From DASULK01 sp036381835 (lineage in GTDB: Bacteria > Actinomycetota > Actinomycetes > Mycobacteriales > Micromonosporaceae), in contig DASVCA010000208.1 of assembly GCA_036381835.1 (NCBI GenBank), positions 1-57,037 on the forward strand: 57,037 nucleotides of DNA, in the 5' to 3' direction. Under the pieces are notes generated by a model that did not search any database, was not told the origin of the DNA, and worked only from the letters and a program-made list of their open reading frames with translations. This document shows positions 17,823-25,935 of this stretch, piece after piece (the stretch's first letter is position 1; every line of letters starts with the position of its first letter). A program made the translations under genes and the position numbers.

Positions 17823-18965
17823 ATGACAACGGAAGTTATCGCGCCGCCCAAGACCAAGGTGCAGGCGCTGCGGTCGTACGACGTCGCCGACTTCCCGGCC
17901 GTGACCGGCCGGGAGGAGGACTGGCGGTTCACGCCGATCAAGCGGCTGCGCGGCCTGCTGGCCGGACAGCCGGCGGCGACCGGCACGGTCAAACACGAGC
18001 ACGACCCACTGCCGGCCGGGGTGTCGGTATCCGTGCTGGATCACGGCGACCAGCGGATCGGCAGCGTGTTGGTGCCGTTCGACCGGATCAGCGCGCTCGC
18101 CTACGGCGGTGCCGGGCAGGCGTTGCTCGTCTCGGTCGCGCCGGACACGGTGTCGGCCGAACCGGCCACGGTGCGGGTGGTCGGCGGGGGGGCCGAGGGG
18201 ATCGCGTTCGCGCACACCTTCGTCGACGTGGGCCGGTTCGCCGAGGCCACCCTGGTGCTGGAGCACGTGGGTTCGGCCACGCTCGCCGACAACGTCGAGG
18301 TGGCCGTGGCCGACGGGGCGCGACTGACCCTGGTGACGGTCGCCGACTGGGCCGACGACGCGGTGCACGCCCAGCACATCAGGTTCCGGCTCGGCCGGGA
18401 CGCGAAGGTGACACACGTGCAGGTGGCCGTGGGCGGTGACCTGGTCCGACAGTTCACCAGCGTCGAGTACACCGGCCGGGGCGGCGACGCCGAGCTGTAC
18501 GGCCTCTACTTCGCCGACGCCGGCCAGCACCTGGAGCACCGCCAGTTGGTGGACCACTCGGTGCCGGACTGCCGCAGCAACGTCGTCTACCGCGGGGCGC
18601 TGCAGGGCGAGCAGGCGCACACCGTCTGGGTCGGCGACGTGCTGATCCGGGCCGAGGCGACCGGCACCGACACGTACGAGATCAACCGGAACCTGGTGCT
18701 CACCGACGGCGCCCGGGCCGATTCGGTGCCGAACCTGGAGATCGAGACCGGCGAGGTGGCCGGTGCCGGGCACGCGAGCGCCACCGGTCGTTTCGACGAC
18801 GAGCAGCTGTTCTACCTGATGGCCCGCGGCATCCCCGAGGACGAGGCGCGCAAGCTGGTGGTGCGGGGCTTCTTCGCCGAATTGCTGAACAAGATCCCGG
18901 TGGAGAAGCTGCGGGACCGTCTGACCGAGACGATCGAGACGAGATTGGTGCGGGCCGGGTCATGA
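17823..18965 (+). CDS. sufD: Fe-S cluster assembly protein SufD
   Basis: SufB paralogue that forms the SufBCD scaffold complex. The 380-residue product begins with the usual REEDWRFTPIKRL segment, continues through a beta-helix core, and ends with QLFYLMARGIPEDEARKLVVRGFF, the same SufC-contact helix pair seen in SufB. A GGGAAGAG ribosome site precedes the ATG. Its stop overlaps the Rieske gene by 4 bases (ATGA). Confidence 0.96.
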   Translation: MTTEVIAPPKTKVQALRSYDVADFPAVTGREEDWRFTPIKRLRGLLAGQPAATGTVKHEHDPLPAGVSVSVLDHGDQRIGSVLVPFDRISALAYGGAGQALLVSVAPDTVSAEPATVRVVGGGAEGIAFAHTFVDVGRFAEATLVLEHVGSATLADNVEVAVADGARLTLVTVADWADDAVHAQHIRFRLGRDAKVTHVQVAVGGDLVRQFTSVEYTGRGGDAELYGLYFADAGQHLEHRQLVDHSVPDCRSNVVYRGALQGEQAHTVWVGDVLIRAEATGTDTYEINRNLVLTDGARADSVPNLEIETGEVAGAGHASATGRFDDEQLFYLMARGIPEDEARKLVVRGFFAELLNKIPVEKLRDRLTETIETRLVRAGS

Positions 18966-19284
18966 TCAGGATCTGTTCCACCGCGGACGTGCCGAAGGGC
19001 TCGGTGATCAGCGCCGACGTCGACGGCACGCGGATCGCCGTCGTACACGCCGAGGACGGCAGCTTCCACGCCATCTACGACGAGTGCTCCCACCAGGAGA
19101 TCCCGCTGTCCGAGGGCGAGGTCGACGGCTGCACCCTGGAATGCTGGCTGCACGGATCCCGTTTCGACCTGCGAACCGGTGAACCCACCGGACTGCCGGC
19201 CACCGAGCCCGTACCCGTCTATCCCGTCGAGATCCGCGACGGCGATGTCTACATCAGCCTGACGCCGAGTAATGGAGTAAACCC

Positions 19285-19288
<4 letters not shown>
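18962..19288 (+). CDS. Rieske-type [2Fe-2S] ferredoxin, Suf-associated
   Basis: Small electron carrier of the biphenyl-dioxygenase ferredoxin type. At 108 residues it carries the complete Rieske ligand set: Cys42-x-His44 (ECSHQ) and Cys61-x-x-His64 (CWLHG), with GSRFD following as in family members. There are no oxygenase genes nearby. Its place between sufD and sufC, with 4-base overlaps on both sides, implies a role in the Suf machinery, perhaps as electron donor for cluster assembly; that role is inference. It ends in a short extension (SNGVNP). Confidence 0.92.
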
Positions 19289-20058
<770 letters not shown>

Positions 20059-20070
20059 GAGCAGACACCG

Positions 20071-21372
20071 ATGACCTTGATCACGATTCCGCAGGGCATG
20101 CCGCAATACGAGGACGTGCCGCGCTACGACGTCGACCGGGTGCGTGCGGACTTCCCGATCCTGACCCGGGAGGTCAACGGGCGCCGGATGGTCTACCTGG
20201 ACAGCGCCAACACCTCGCACAAGCCGCGGCAGGTGCTCGACGCGTTGCGCGAGCACTACGAGCGGCGCAACGCGAACGTGTCCCGTTCGGTGCACACGCT
20301 GGGCACGGAGGCGACCGAGGCGTACGAGGGCGCGCGAGCCAAGATCGCCCGGTTCATCAACGCGCCGAGTGTCGACGAGGTGGTGTTCACCAAGAACTCG
20401 ACCGAGGCGATCAACCTGGTGGCGTACGCCTTCTCGAACGCCTCCGCGACCGGCGGCGACCCGCGGTTGCGCATCGGCCCGGGCGACGAGATCGTGATCT
20501 CCGAGATGGAGCACCACTCGAACATCGTGCCGTGGCAGCTGCTGTGCGAGCGTACGGGCGCCACGCTGCGCTGGTTCCGGGTGACCGACAACGGCCGGTT
20601 GGACGAGTCGGAGCTGGAGGAGCTGGTCAACGAGCGGACCAAACTGGTCTCGCTCGTGCACATGTCCAACATCCTCGGCACGGTGAACCCGACCGCGCGG
20701 ATCACCGCGCGGGTGCGGGAGGTCGGCGCGCTGTTGCTGCTCGACTGCTCGCAGTCGGTGCCGCACCTGGCGGTGGACGTGGTCGACCTGGGTGCGGACT
20801 TCATCGTGTTCACCGGGCACAAGATGTGCGGACCGACCGGCATCGGGGTGCTGTGGGGTCGCGGCGAACTGCTGGCTGCGATGCCGCCGGTGCTGGGCGG
20901 CGGATCGATGATCGAGACGGTCACCATGGCGCGGTCCACGTTCGCGCCGCCGCCGGCCCGCTTCGAGGCGGGTACGCCGCCGATCGCGGAGGCGGTTGGG
21001 CTGGGCGCCGCCGTCGACTACCTGTCGTCGATCGGGATGCCGGCCATCCAGTGGCACGAGAAGGAGTTGACCGCGTACGCCCTCGACGCCTTGATGACCG
21101 TGCCGGGGCTGCGGATCTTCGGGCCGACGGTGCCGATCGGCCGGGGCGGCACGATCTCCTTCGCGCTGGAGGGCGTCCACCCGCACGACGTCGGGCAGGT
21201 GCTCGACGCCGAAGGGGTGCAGGTACGGGTCGGCCATCACTGCGCCCGCCCGGTGTGCGCCCGGTTCGGCGTGCCGGCCACCACCCGGGCGTCCTTCTAC
21301 CTCTACACCACCAAGGACGAGGTGGATGCGCTGGTGCAGGCTCTGGAGCGGGTGCGGAAGGTGTTCGGCTGA
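20071..21372 (+). CDS. sufS: cysteine desulfurase SufS
   Basis: PLP enzyme that takes sulfur from cysteine as a persulfide for cluster assembly. The 433-residue protein shows the class-II (SufS/CsdA) features: the PLP lysine in FTGHKMCGPTGIGVLWG and the catalytic cysteine in VGHHCARPVCARFG. The N-terminal ~20 residues (ITIPQGMPQYEDVP) extend beyond the usual start. Its TGA overlaps the sufU ATG by one base, in keeping with the known SufS-SufU pairing. Confidence 0.97.
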   Translation: MTLITIPQGMPQYEDVPRYDVDRVRADFPILTREVNGRRMVYLDSANTSHKPRQVLDALREHYERRNANVSRSVHTLGTEATEAYEGARAKIARFINAPSVDEVVFTKNSTEAINLVAYAFSNASATGGDPRLRIGPGDEIVISEMEHHSNIVPWQLLCERTGATLRWFRVTDNGRLDESELEELVNERTKLVSLVHMSNILGTVNPTARITARVREVGALLLLDCSQSVPHLAVDVVDLGADFIVFTGHKMCGPTGIGVLWGRGELLAAMPPVLGGGSMIETVTMARSTFAPPPARFEAGTPPIAEAVGLGAAVDYLSSIGMPAIQWHEKELTAYALDALMTVPGLRIFGPTVPIGRGGTISFALEGVHPHDVGQVLDAEGVQVRVGHHCARPVCARFGVPATTRASFYLYTTKDEVDALVQALERVRKVFG

Positions 21373-21830
21373 TGCAACTCGACGCGCTCTACCAGGAGAT
21401 CATCCTGGACCACTACAAGCACCCGCACGGGCGGGGGCTGCGGGAGCCGTATGCCGGCGAGGCGCACCACGTGAACCCGACGTGCGGTGACGAGATCACC
21501 GTCCGGGTCGCGGTCGACGGCGGGGTGTTCACCGACGTGTCCTACGACGGCGTGGGCTGCTCGATCAGCCAGGCGTCGGCGAGTGTGCTGCACGATCTGC
21601 TCACCGGACGGGACGTCGGCGCGGTCAACAAGGTGCACCAGGCGTTCGTCGAGTTGATGTCCGGCCGGGGCCGGGTCGAGCCGGATGAGGAGTTGCTCGG
21701 CGACGGGGTGGCCTTCGCGGGCGTGGCGCAGTTCCCGGCCCGGGTGAAGTGCGCGTTGCTGCCGTGGATGGCGTTCAAGGACGCGGCGGCGCGGGCCGGC
21801 GTGGGCGTGTGCCCGGACAAGCAGGACTGA
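21372..21830 (+). CDS. sufU: sulfur-transfer protein SufU
   Basis: Zinc-dependent sulfurtransferase that accepts persulfide sulfur from SufS in Gram-positive bacteria. The 152-residue product has the ligand set Cys38, Asp40 (NPTCGDE), Cys63 (GVGCSIS) and Cys127 (RVKCALLPW). It also has the 18-20 residue insertion between the second and third cysteines that distinguishes SufU from IscU. The ATG at 21372 overlaps the sufS stop; the long frame upstream is antisense-like noise inside sufS. Confidence 0.95.
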   Translation: MQLDALYQEIILDHYKHPHGRGLREPYAGEAHHVNPTCGDEITVRVAVDGGVFTDVSYDGVGCSISQASASVLHDLLTGRDVGAVNKVHQAFVELMSGRGRVEPDEELLGDGVAFAGVAQFPARVKCALLPWMAFKDAAARAGVGVCPDKQD

Positions 21831-21840
21831 GGGAGGCGAC

Positions 21841-22209
21841 GTGAGCTCCGAGGATACCGTTACGGGCAGTGCCGAAGGCCGCCCGAAGGCGTCGGTCGCC
21901 GACGTCGAGGAGGCGATGAAGGACGTCGTCGACCCCGAGCTGGGCATCAACGTGGTCGATCTCGGCCTGGTGTACGGCATCCATGTCGACGACGACAACG
22001 TGGCCACGATCGACATGACCCTGACGTCGGCGGCGTGCCCGCTGACCGACGTGATCGAGGACCAGACGCGGCAGGCGCTGCTGGGCGGTCCGGGGGGCGG
22101 CCTGGTGCAGGACGCCCGGATCAACTGGGTCTGGCTGCCGCCGTGGGGACCGGACCGGATCACCGACGACGGTCGTGAGCAGCTGCGGGCGCTCGGATTC
22201 AACGTCTGA
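21841..22209 (+). CDS. sufT: SufT-type DUF59 Fe-S assembly factor
   Basis: MIP18-family (DUF59) protein that assists maturation of Fe-S proteins. At 122 residues it has the hallmark VVDPELGINVVDLGLVYGI and the SAACPLTDVIEDQ segment with the conserved cysteine. The start is GTG 21841 with GGGAGGCGAC just upstream, 10 bases after sufU. It is the last gene of the suf operon; a weak 6-bp hairpin (22246-22265) follows but is not convincing as a terminator. Confidence 0.93.
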   Translation: MSSEDTVTGSAEGRPKASVADVEEAMKDVVDPELGINVVDLGLVYGIHVDDDNVATIDMTLTSAACPLTDVIEDQTRQALLGGPGGGLVQDARINWVWLPPWGPDRITDDGREQLRALGFNV

Positions 22210-22279
22210 GCGCCGGGCATCCCGCAGGGGTCACCGCGGCCCGTGCCCACCACGACGCGGGTGGGTGGCCGGGACGTCG

Positions 22280-22285
22280 TAGCGT
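22280..22285 (+). promoter_or_regulatory. candidate -10 box, leaderless start of the acVLRF1 gene
   Basis: TAGCGT lies 6 bases before the ATG at 22292 and no Shine-Dalgarno is visible. Confidence 0.5.
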
Positions 22286-22291
22286 CGGGGC

Positions 22292-22948
22292 ATGAGCGTG
22301 CGACCAGCCGCGGGTGGTGGACGGTGGGTGGAGGTCGGCCCGCAACGGCTGCCCCGTTGGATCGACGGGTTCGCCGCGCGGCACGGCGGCGTGGCCCGAA
22401 CGGTCGGCCATGCTTCCGGCGTGCTGTTGGTCGCGTCGGACGGTGCCGGTGCCGAGCTGCACGCCCCGCCGGGTGCTCCGATCCGTGACGACCTGCCCGG
22501 CTTCGTCGCCGAGGCTCAAACGCCCCGGCGGCTCGGCCTGCTGCTGGCCCGCAGGGGCGCGGTGGCGCTGGGACTGGCCGACGGCGACCGTCTGGTCGAA
22601 TCCAAGGTCGACACGCGTTACGTGCAGTCGCGGACCGCGGCCGGTGGCTGGTCGCAGCAGCGGTTCGCCCGTCGCCGGGAGAACCAGGCCAAGGCTGCGG
22701 CGGGGGAGGCGGCCGACCTCGCCGTACGGCTGCTGCTGCCGCACGTGGCGAGCCTGGCCGCGCTGGTCTGCGGCGGGGACCGACGGGCTGTCGACGCGGT
22801 CCTGGCCGATCGGCGGCTGGCGTCGTTGGCCACGTTGCGGGCCGAGCGGCTGCTGGATGTCCCACAGCCGCGTCATGCGGTGCTGGTCGCCGCGGTCGCC
22901 GCGGCCCGGGCGGTGCGGATCCTGGTCCGTGACCCACTTCCCGATTGA
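22292..22948 (+). CDS. acVLRF1-family eRF1-like peptidyl-tRNA hydrolase/release factor
   Basis: The 218-residue protein matches the actinobacterial VLRF1 clade, relatives of eukaryotic eRF1 and of the ribosome-rescue hydrolase Vms1/ANKZF1. The active loop is readable at residues 114-130: RTAAGGWSQQRFARRR, with GGWSQQ at 118-123 and Gln122 the likely catalytic glutamine (the counterpart of the GGQ or GSQ glutamine). The N-terminal half (RWVEVGPQRLPRWIDGF) and the alternating hydrophobic strands fit the eRF1 domain-2 fold. An ABC-F ribosomal ATPase follows. Release of peptide from stalled ribosomes is inference from the family. Confidence 0.82.
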   Translation: MSVRPAAGGGRWVEVGPQRLPRWIDGFAARHGGVARTVGHASGVLLVASDGAGAELHAPPGAPIRDDLPGFVAEAQTPRRLGLLLARRGAVALGLADGDRLVESKVDTRYVQSRTAAGGWSQQRFARRRENQAKAAAGEAADLAVRLLLPHVASLAALVCGGDRRAVDAVLADRRLASLATLRAERLLDVPQPRHAVLVAAVAAARAVRILVRDPLPD

Positions 22949-23021
22949 CGATGCCCGCGGACCGCCCGCCGGTGTCCACGCGCCCGATGTCAGTCTTCGA
23001 TCCCGAGAGCGAGTCCCAGGA

Positions 23022-24626
23022 ATGATCAGTGCCACCGGCCTGGAGTTGCGTGCCGGCGCCCGGATCCTGTTGTCCGATACCGCGCTGCGGGTGCAGCCGG
23101 GAGACCGCATCGGCCTGGTCGGCCGCAACGGCGCGGGCAAGACCACGACGTTGAAGGTGCTCGCCGGCGAGGCGTTGCCGTACGCCGGGCAGATCGATCG
23201 GCGGGGCACCGTCGGCTACCTGCCGCAGGATCCGCGTACCGGCGATCTTGAGGTCACCGCCCGCGACCGGGTGCTGTCGGCCCGCGGCCTCGACCTGTTG
23301 ATGGCCGAGATGCGCCGACTCGAGGAGCAGCTGACCGCGGGCGGCGACGATCGACTGGTCCGCCGGTACGGAGCGTTGGAGGACCGGTTCGCCGCGCTGG
23401 GCGGGTACGCGGCAGAGGCCGAGGCGGCGCGGATCTGCGCCAACCTGGGCCTGCCAGACCGGGTTCTGTCCCAGCGGATCGGCACTCTCTCCGGTGGACA
23501 GCGCCGCCGGGTGGAGCTGGCCCGGATCCTGTTCCGGGACGCCGGCGAGTCCGGCGGCGGGATTCTGCTGCTCGACGAGCCGACCAACCACCTGGACGCC
23601 GATTCGATCACCTGGCTCCGCGGGTTCCTCGCCGGACACAAGGGGGGCCTGGTGGTGATCAGCCACGACACCGGACTGCTCGAGGCGGTGGTCAACAAGG
23701 TCTGGTACCTGGACGCCAACCGCTCGGTGATCGACGTGTACAACGTCGGCTGGCGAGCCTATCTGGAACAGCGGGAGACCGACGAGCGTCGCCGCCGCCG
23801 GGAACGGGCCAACGCGGAGAAGAAGGCCAACGCCCTGCTGGCCCAGGCGGACAAGATGCGGGCGAAGGCCACCAAGGCGGTCGCCGCGCAGAACATGGTC
23901 CGCCGGGCGGAACGGCTATTGGCCGGGGTGGAGGAGGAGCGGGTCGCCGACAAGGTGGCCAAGGTCCGGTTCCCCGATCCGGCCCCCTGCGGCAAGACCC
24001 CGTTGACCGCGACCGGGCTGTCCAAGTCGTACGGGTCGCTGGAAGTCTTCACCGACGTGAATGTGGCGGTGGATCGGGGCTCCCGGGTCGCGATCCTGGG
24101 GCTCAACGGCGCCGGAAAGACGACACTGCTGCGCATCCTCGGCGGACTGCTGGAGCCGGACACCGGTGAGGTGCACGCCGGGCACGGGCTACGCCTCGGC
24201 TACTACGCGCAGGAACACGAGACGCTCGATGTCGAGCGTAGCGTCCTCGACCATATGCGCAGCGCCGCACCCGACGTCTCCGACACCGACCTGCGCAAGA
24301 TTCTGGGCGCGTTCCTGTTCTCCGGAGACGATGTCGAAAAGCCCGCCGGTGTGCTTTCCGGCGGAGAGAAGACCCGGCTCGCGTTGGCGACCCTGGTGTG
24401 CTCCGGCGCGAATGTCCTGCTGCTCGACGAACCGACCAACAATCTCGACCCGGTGAGCCGGGAACAGGTGCTCGACGCCATTGCCCGCTATCCGGGGGCG
24501 ATCGTGCTGGTCACCCACGACCCCGGTGCGGTGCAGGCGCTGAAACCCGACCGGGCGATCCTGCTGCCCGACGGTGATGAGGACGTATGGAGTGACGACC
24601 TGCTGGAACTGGTGGAACTCGCCTGA
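23022..24626 (+). CDS. ABC-F family ribosome-associated ATPase
   Basis: A 534-residue soluble protein with two tandem ABC domains and no membrane part. Domain 1 has GRNGAGKTTT (residues 35-44), LSGGQRRRVELA and LLLDEPTNH. Domain 2 has GLNGAGKTTLL, LSGGEKTRLALA and LLLDEPTNN. Between them is a basic, Arg/Lys/Ala-rich helical linker (around residues 250-310), the P-site tRNA interaction motif of ABC-F proteins. These act on stalled or antibiotic-blocked ribosomes; whether this one is a resistance or a housekeeping factor cannot be read. The ATG at 23022 is chosen because the preceding open frame is antisense-like sequence over acVLRF1. Confidence 0.92.
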   Translation: MISATGLELRAGARILLSDTALRVQPGDRIGLVGRNGAGKTTTLKVLAGEALPYAGQIDRRGTVGYLPQDPRTGDLEVTARDRVLSARGLDLLMAEMRRLEEQLTAGGDDRLVRRYGALEDRFAALGGYAAEAEAARICANLGLPDRVLSQRIGTLSGGQRRRVELARILFRDAGESGGGILLLDEPTNHLDADSITWLRGFLAGHKGGLVVISHDTGLLEAVVNKVWYLDANRSVIDVYNVGWRAYLEQRETDERRRRRERANAEKKANALLAQADKMRAKATKAVAAQNMVRRAERLLAGVEEERVADKVAKVRFPDPAPCGKTPLTATGLSKSYGSLEVFTDVNVAVDRGSRVAILGLNGAGKTTLLRILGGLLEPDTGEVHAGHGLRLGYYAQEHETLDVERSVLDHMRSAAPDVSDTDLRKILGAFLFSGDDVEKPAGVLSGGEKTRLALATLVCSGANVLLLDEPTNNLDPVSREQVLDAIARYPGAIVLVTHDPGAVQALKPDRAILLPDGDEDVWSDDLLELVELA

Positions 24627-24639
24627 TCACGGCCGTGAT
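24626..24639. promoter_or_regulatory. 14-bp perfect palindrome at the end of the ABC-F gene
   Basis: ATCACGGCCGTGAT is perfectly self-complementary and overlaps the last base of the ABC-F stop. It could be an operator for the downstream HTH gene or simply part of a short terminator stem. Confidence 0.3.
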
Positions 24640-24705
24640 GACGTTTAGCGCCTGAATCGAAGCATGTCCAGTACTCAACGACATGCACATGGGTAGCGAC
24701 AATTT

Positions 24706-24734
24706 TTGCGTGTCGGTTGGCGGATAGTTGATAT
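24706..24734 (+). promoter_or_regulatory. candidate promoter of the small HTH gene
   Basis: TTGCGT (24706-24711), 17 bases, then TGATAT (24729-24734), within one of the few AT-rich stretches in the window. The predicted transcript has a leader of about 65 bases to the ATG at 24809. Confidence 0.5.
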
Positions 24735-24808
24735 CTGTCGCATGATCTTCATAGGCGGCCTGATCAGCCGGCCGCAACAACCGAAATCGTGGGACGTGAG
24801 GGATCGAC

Positions 24809-25036
24809 ATGGCAGCCACTGGCACAGCCACCAGTAGCGAGAAGGGGCGCCGTATCGTCGGAGCCGAGCGCCAGACGCTCGCCAAGGACCTGGTCAGGCG
24901 GTACACCGCCGGCGAGAGCATCCGTGCCCTCGCGGCGTCGACCGGCCGCTCGTACGGGTTCATCCACCGGGTGCTCACCGAGTCCGGCGTGCAACTGCGT
25001 CAGCGTGGCGGTGCACGGCGCCGCAAGAAGGCGTGA
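24809..25036 (+). CDS. small helix-turn-helix protein, 75 residues
   Basis: A single DNA-binding-like domain: LAKDLVRRYTAGESIRALAASTGRSYGFIHRVLTESG has the helix-turn-helix spacing of resolvase- or IS-type HTH units, followed by a very basic tail (RQRGGARRRKKA). It has no ligand or dimerisation domain. Such stand-alone, highly basic HTH proteins are widespread in actinobacteria; I know no established function. The gene has its own AT-rich promoter region and normal coding bias, and nothing else of a transposase is nearby, so I read it as a resident regulator or nucleoid protein. Confidence 0.8.
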   Translation: MAATGTATSSEKGRRIVGAERQTLAKDLVRRYTAGESIRALAASTGRSYGFIHRVLTESGVQLRQRGGARRRKKA

Positions 25037-25079
25037 CCGGCCGGTCGACTCGCCCAGCCGTCCGCCGCCGGGTCACCCG

Positions 25080-25841
25080 ATGACTGGCGGCGGAGTACGG
25101 CTGGAGCGCGACGGGGCGGTGGCCACGCTCACGCTGTGCCGGCCCGAGGTGCTCAACGCGCAGACCCCCGAGATGTGGGCGGCGATCCGGCAGGTCGCCC
25201 GGCAACTGCCCGGTGACGTGCGCGTGGTCGTGGTGCGCGGGGAAGGGCGGGCGTTCTCCGCGGGCCTGGACCTGTCGGTTGCGCGGGGCAGCGGCGAAGG
25301 ATCGGTCGCGGCGCTCGCCGCGCTGACACCCGAGGAGTGCGCGGACCGTATCGCGCAGTTCCAGGAGGCGTTCACCTGGCTGCATCGGCCGGACATCATC
25401 TCCATCGCCGCGGTGCAGGGGCACGCCATCGGCGCGGGTTTTCAACTCGCGCTCGCCTGTGATCTGCGGGTGCTCGCCGACAACGCCGTCTTCAGCATGG
25501 CCGAGATCACCCACGGCCTGGTCCCGGACCTGGCTGGCACGAAGCGGCTGGTCGATCTGGTCGGCTACGCGCGTGCGCTGGAGATCTGCCTCACCGGACG
25601 ACGGTTGGACGCCGCGGAGGCGGACCGGATCGGCCTGGCCACGGCGGTGGTGCCGACGGCCGAGCTGGACGCCGCTGTACGGGACCTCACCGCGGCGATC
25701 CTGGCCGCCGACCGCAACGCGGCGGTGGAGCTCAAAGCACTGCTGGCCGGTGCCGGGCGGCGGTCGTACGCCGAGCAGTTGCGCGCCGAACGCGAGGCGC
25801 AGACCCGACGGTTGCGCGATCTCGTCGGCCTGGGTGAGTGA
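25080..25841 (+). CDS. enoyl-CoA hydratase/isomerase (crotonase) family protein
   Basis: A 253-residue crotonase-fold enzyme acting on an acyl-CoA. The oxyanion-hole strands are clear (RAFSAGLDLS near residue 60 and GHAIGAGFQLALACDLRV near 115-130). In classical hydratases the second block reads GGxxELA; here Gln122 stands where the first catalytic glutamate should be, while Glu142 (MAEITHGLVP) keeps the second. It may therefore be an isomerase, hydrolase or other crotonase rather than a true hydratase. Start at ATG 25080 is the first that gives a complete family N-terminus. Confidence 0.85.
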   Translation: MTGGGVRLERDGAVATLTLCRPEVLNAQTPEMWAAIRQVARQLPGDVRVVVVRGEGRAFSAGLDLSVARGSGEGSVAALAALTPEECADRIAQFQEAFTWLHRPDIISIAAVQGHAIGAGFQLALACDLRVLADNAVFSMAEITHGLVPDLAGTKRLVDLVGYARALEICLTGRRLDAAEADRIGLATAVVPTAELDAAVRDLTAAILAADRNAAVELKALLAGAGRRSYAEQLRAEREAQTRRLRDLVGLGE

Positions 25842-25879
25842 AGGTCCGCCGCCCGGGCCGGTCTGGGATGATTCCGGGT

Positions 25880-25929
25880 GCCTCCAGGGTTGTCGTTGGA
25901 GGCCGCACTGTATGCGGTGCGGTAGGAGG
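25880..25929 (+). promoter_or_regulatory. leader hairpins with possible anti-Shine-Dalgarno pairing
   Basis: GCCTCCA (25880-25886) and TGGAGGC (25897-25903) form a perfect 7-bp stem with a 10-base loop. A second small stem (CCGCA 25903-25907 with TGCGG 25913-25917) follows. The CCTCC of the first arm could instead pair with the GGAGG ribosome site at 25925-25929 of the ABC exporter gene, so two exclusive folds are possible. A GATGAT box at 25867-25872 could start this leader. Confidence 0.4.
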
Positions 25930-25935
25930 TGACCG

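Noticed and set aside
22246..22265. Terminator after sufT
   Set aside because: Only a 6-bp stem with an 8-base loop; too weak to call in such GC-rich DNA.
24809..25036. Small HTH gene as a transposase remnant
   Set aside because: No catalytic domain, inverted repeats or insertion-sequence ends nearby; gene looks intact with its own promoter.
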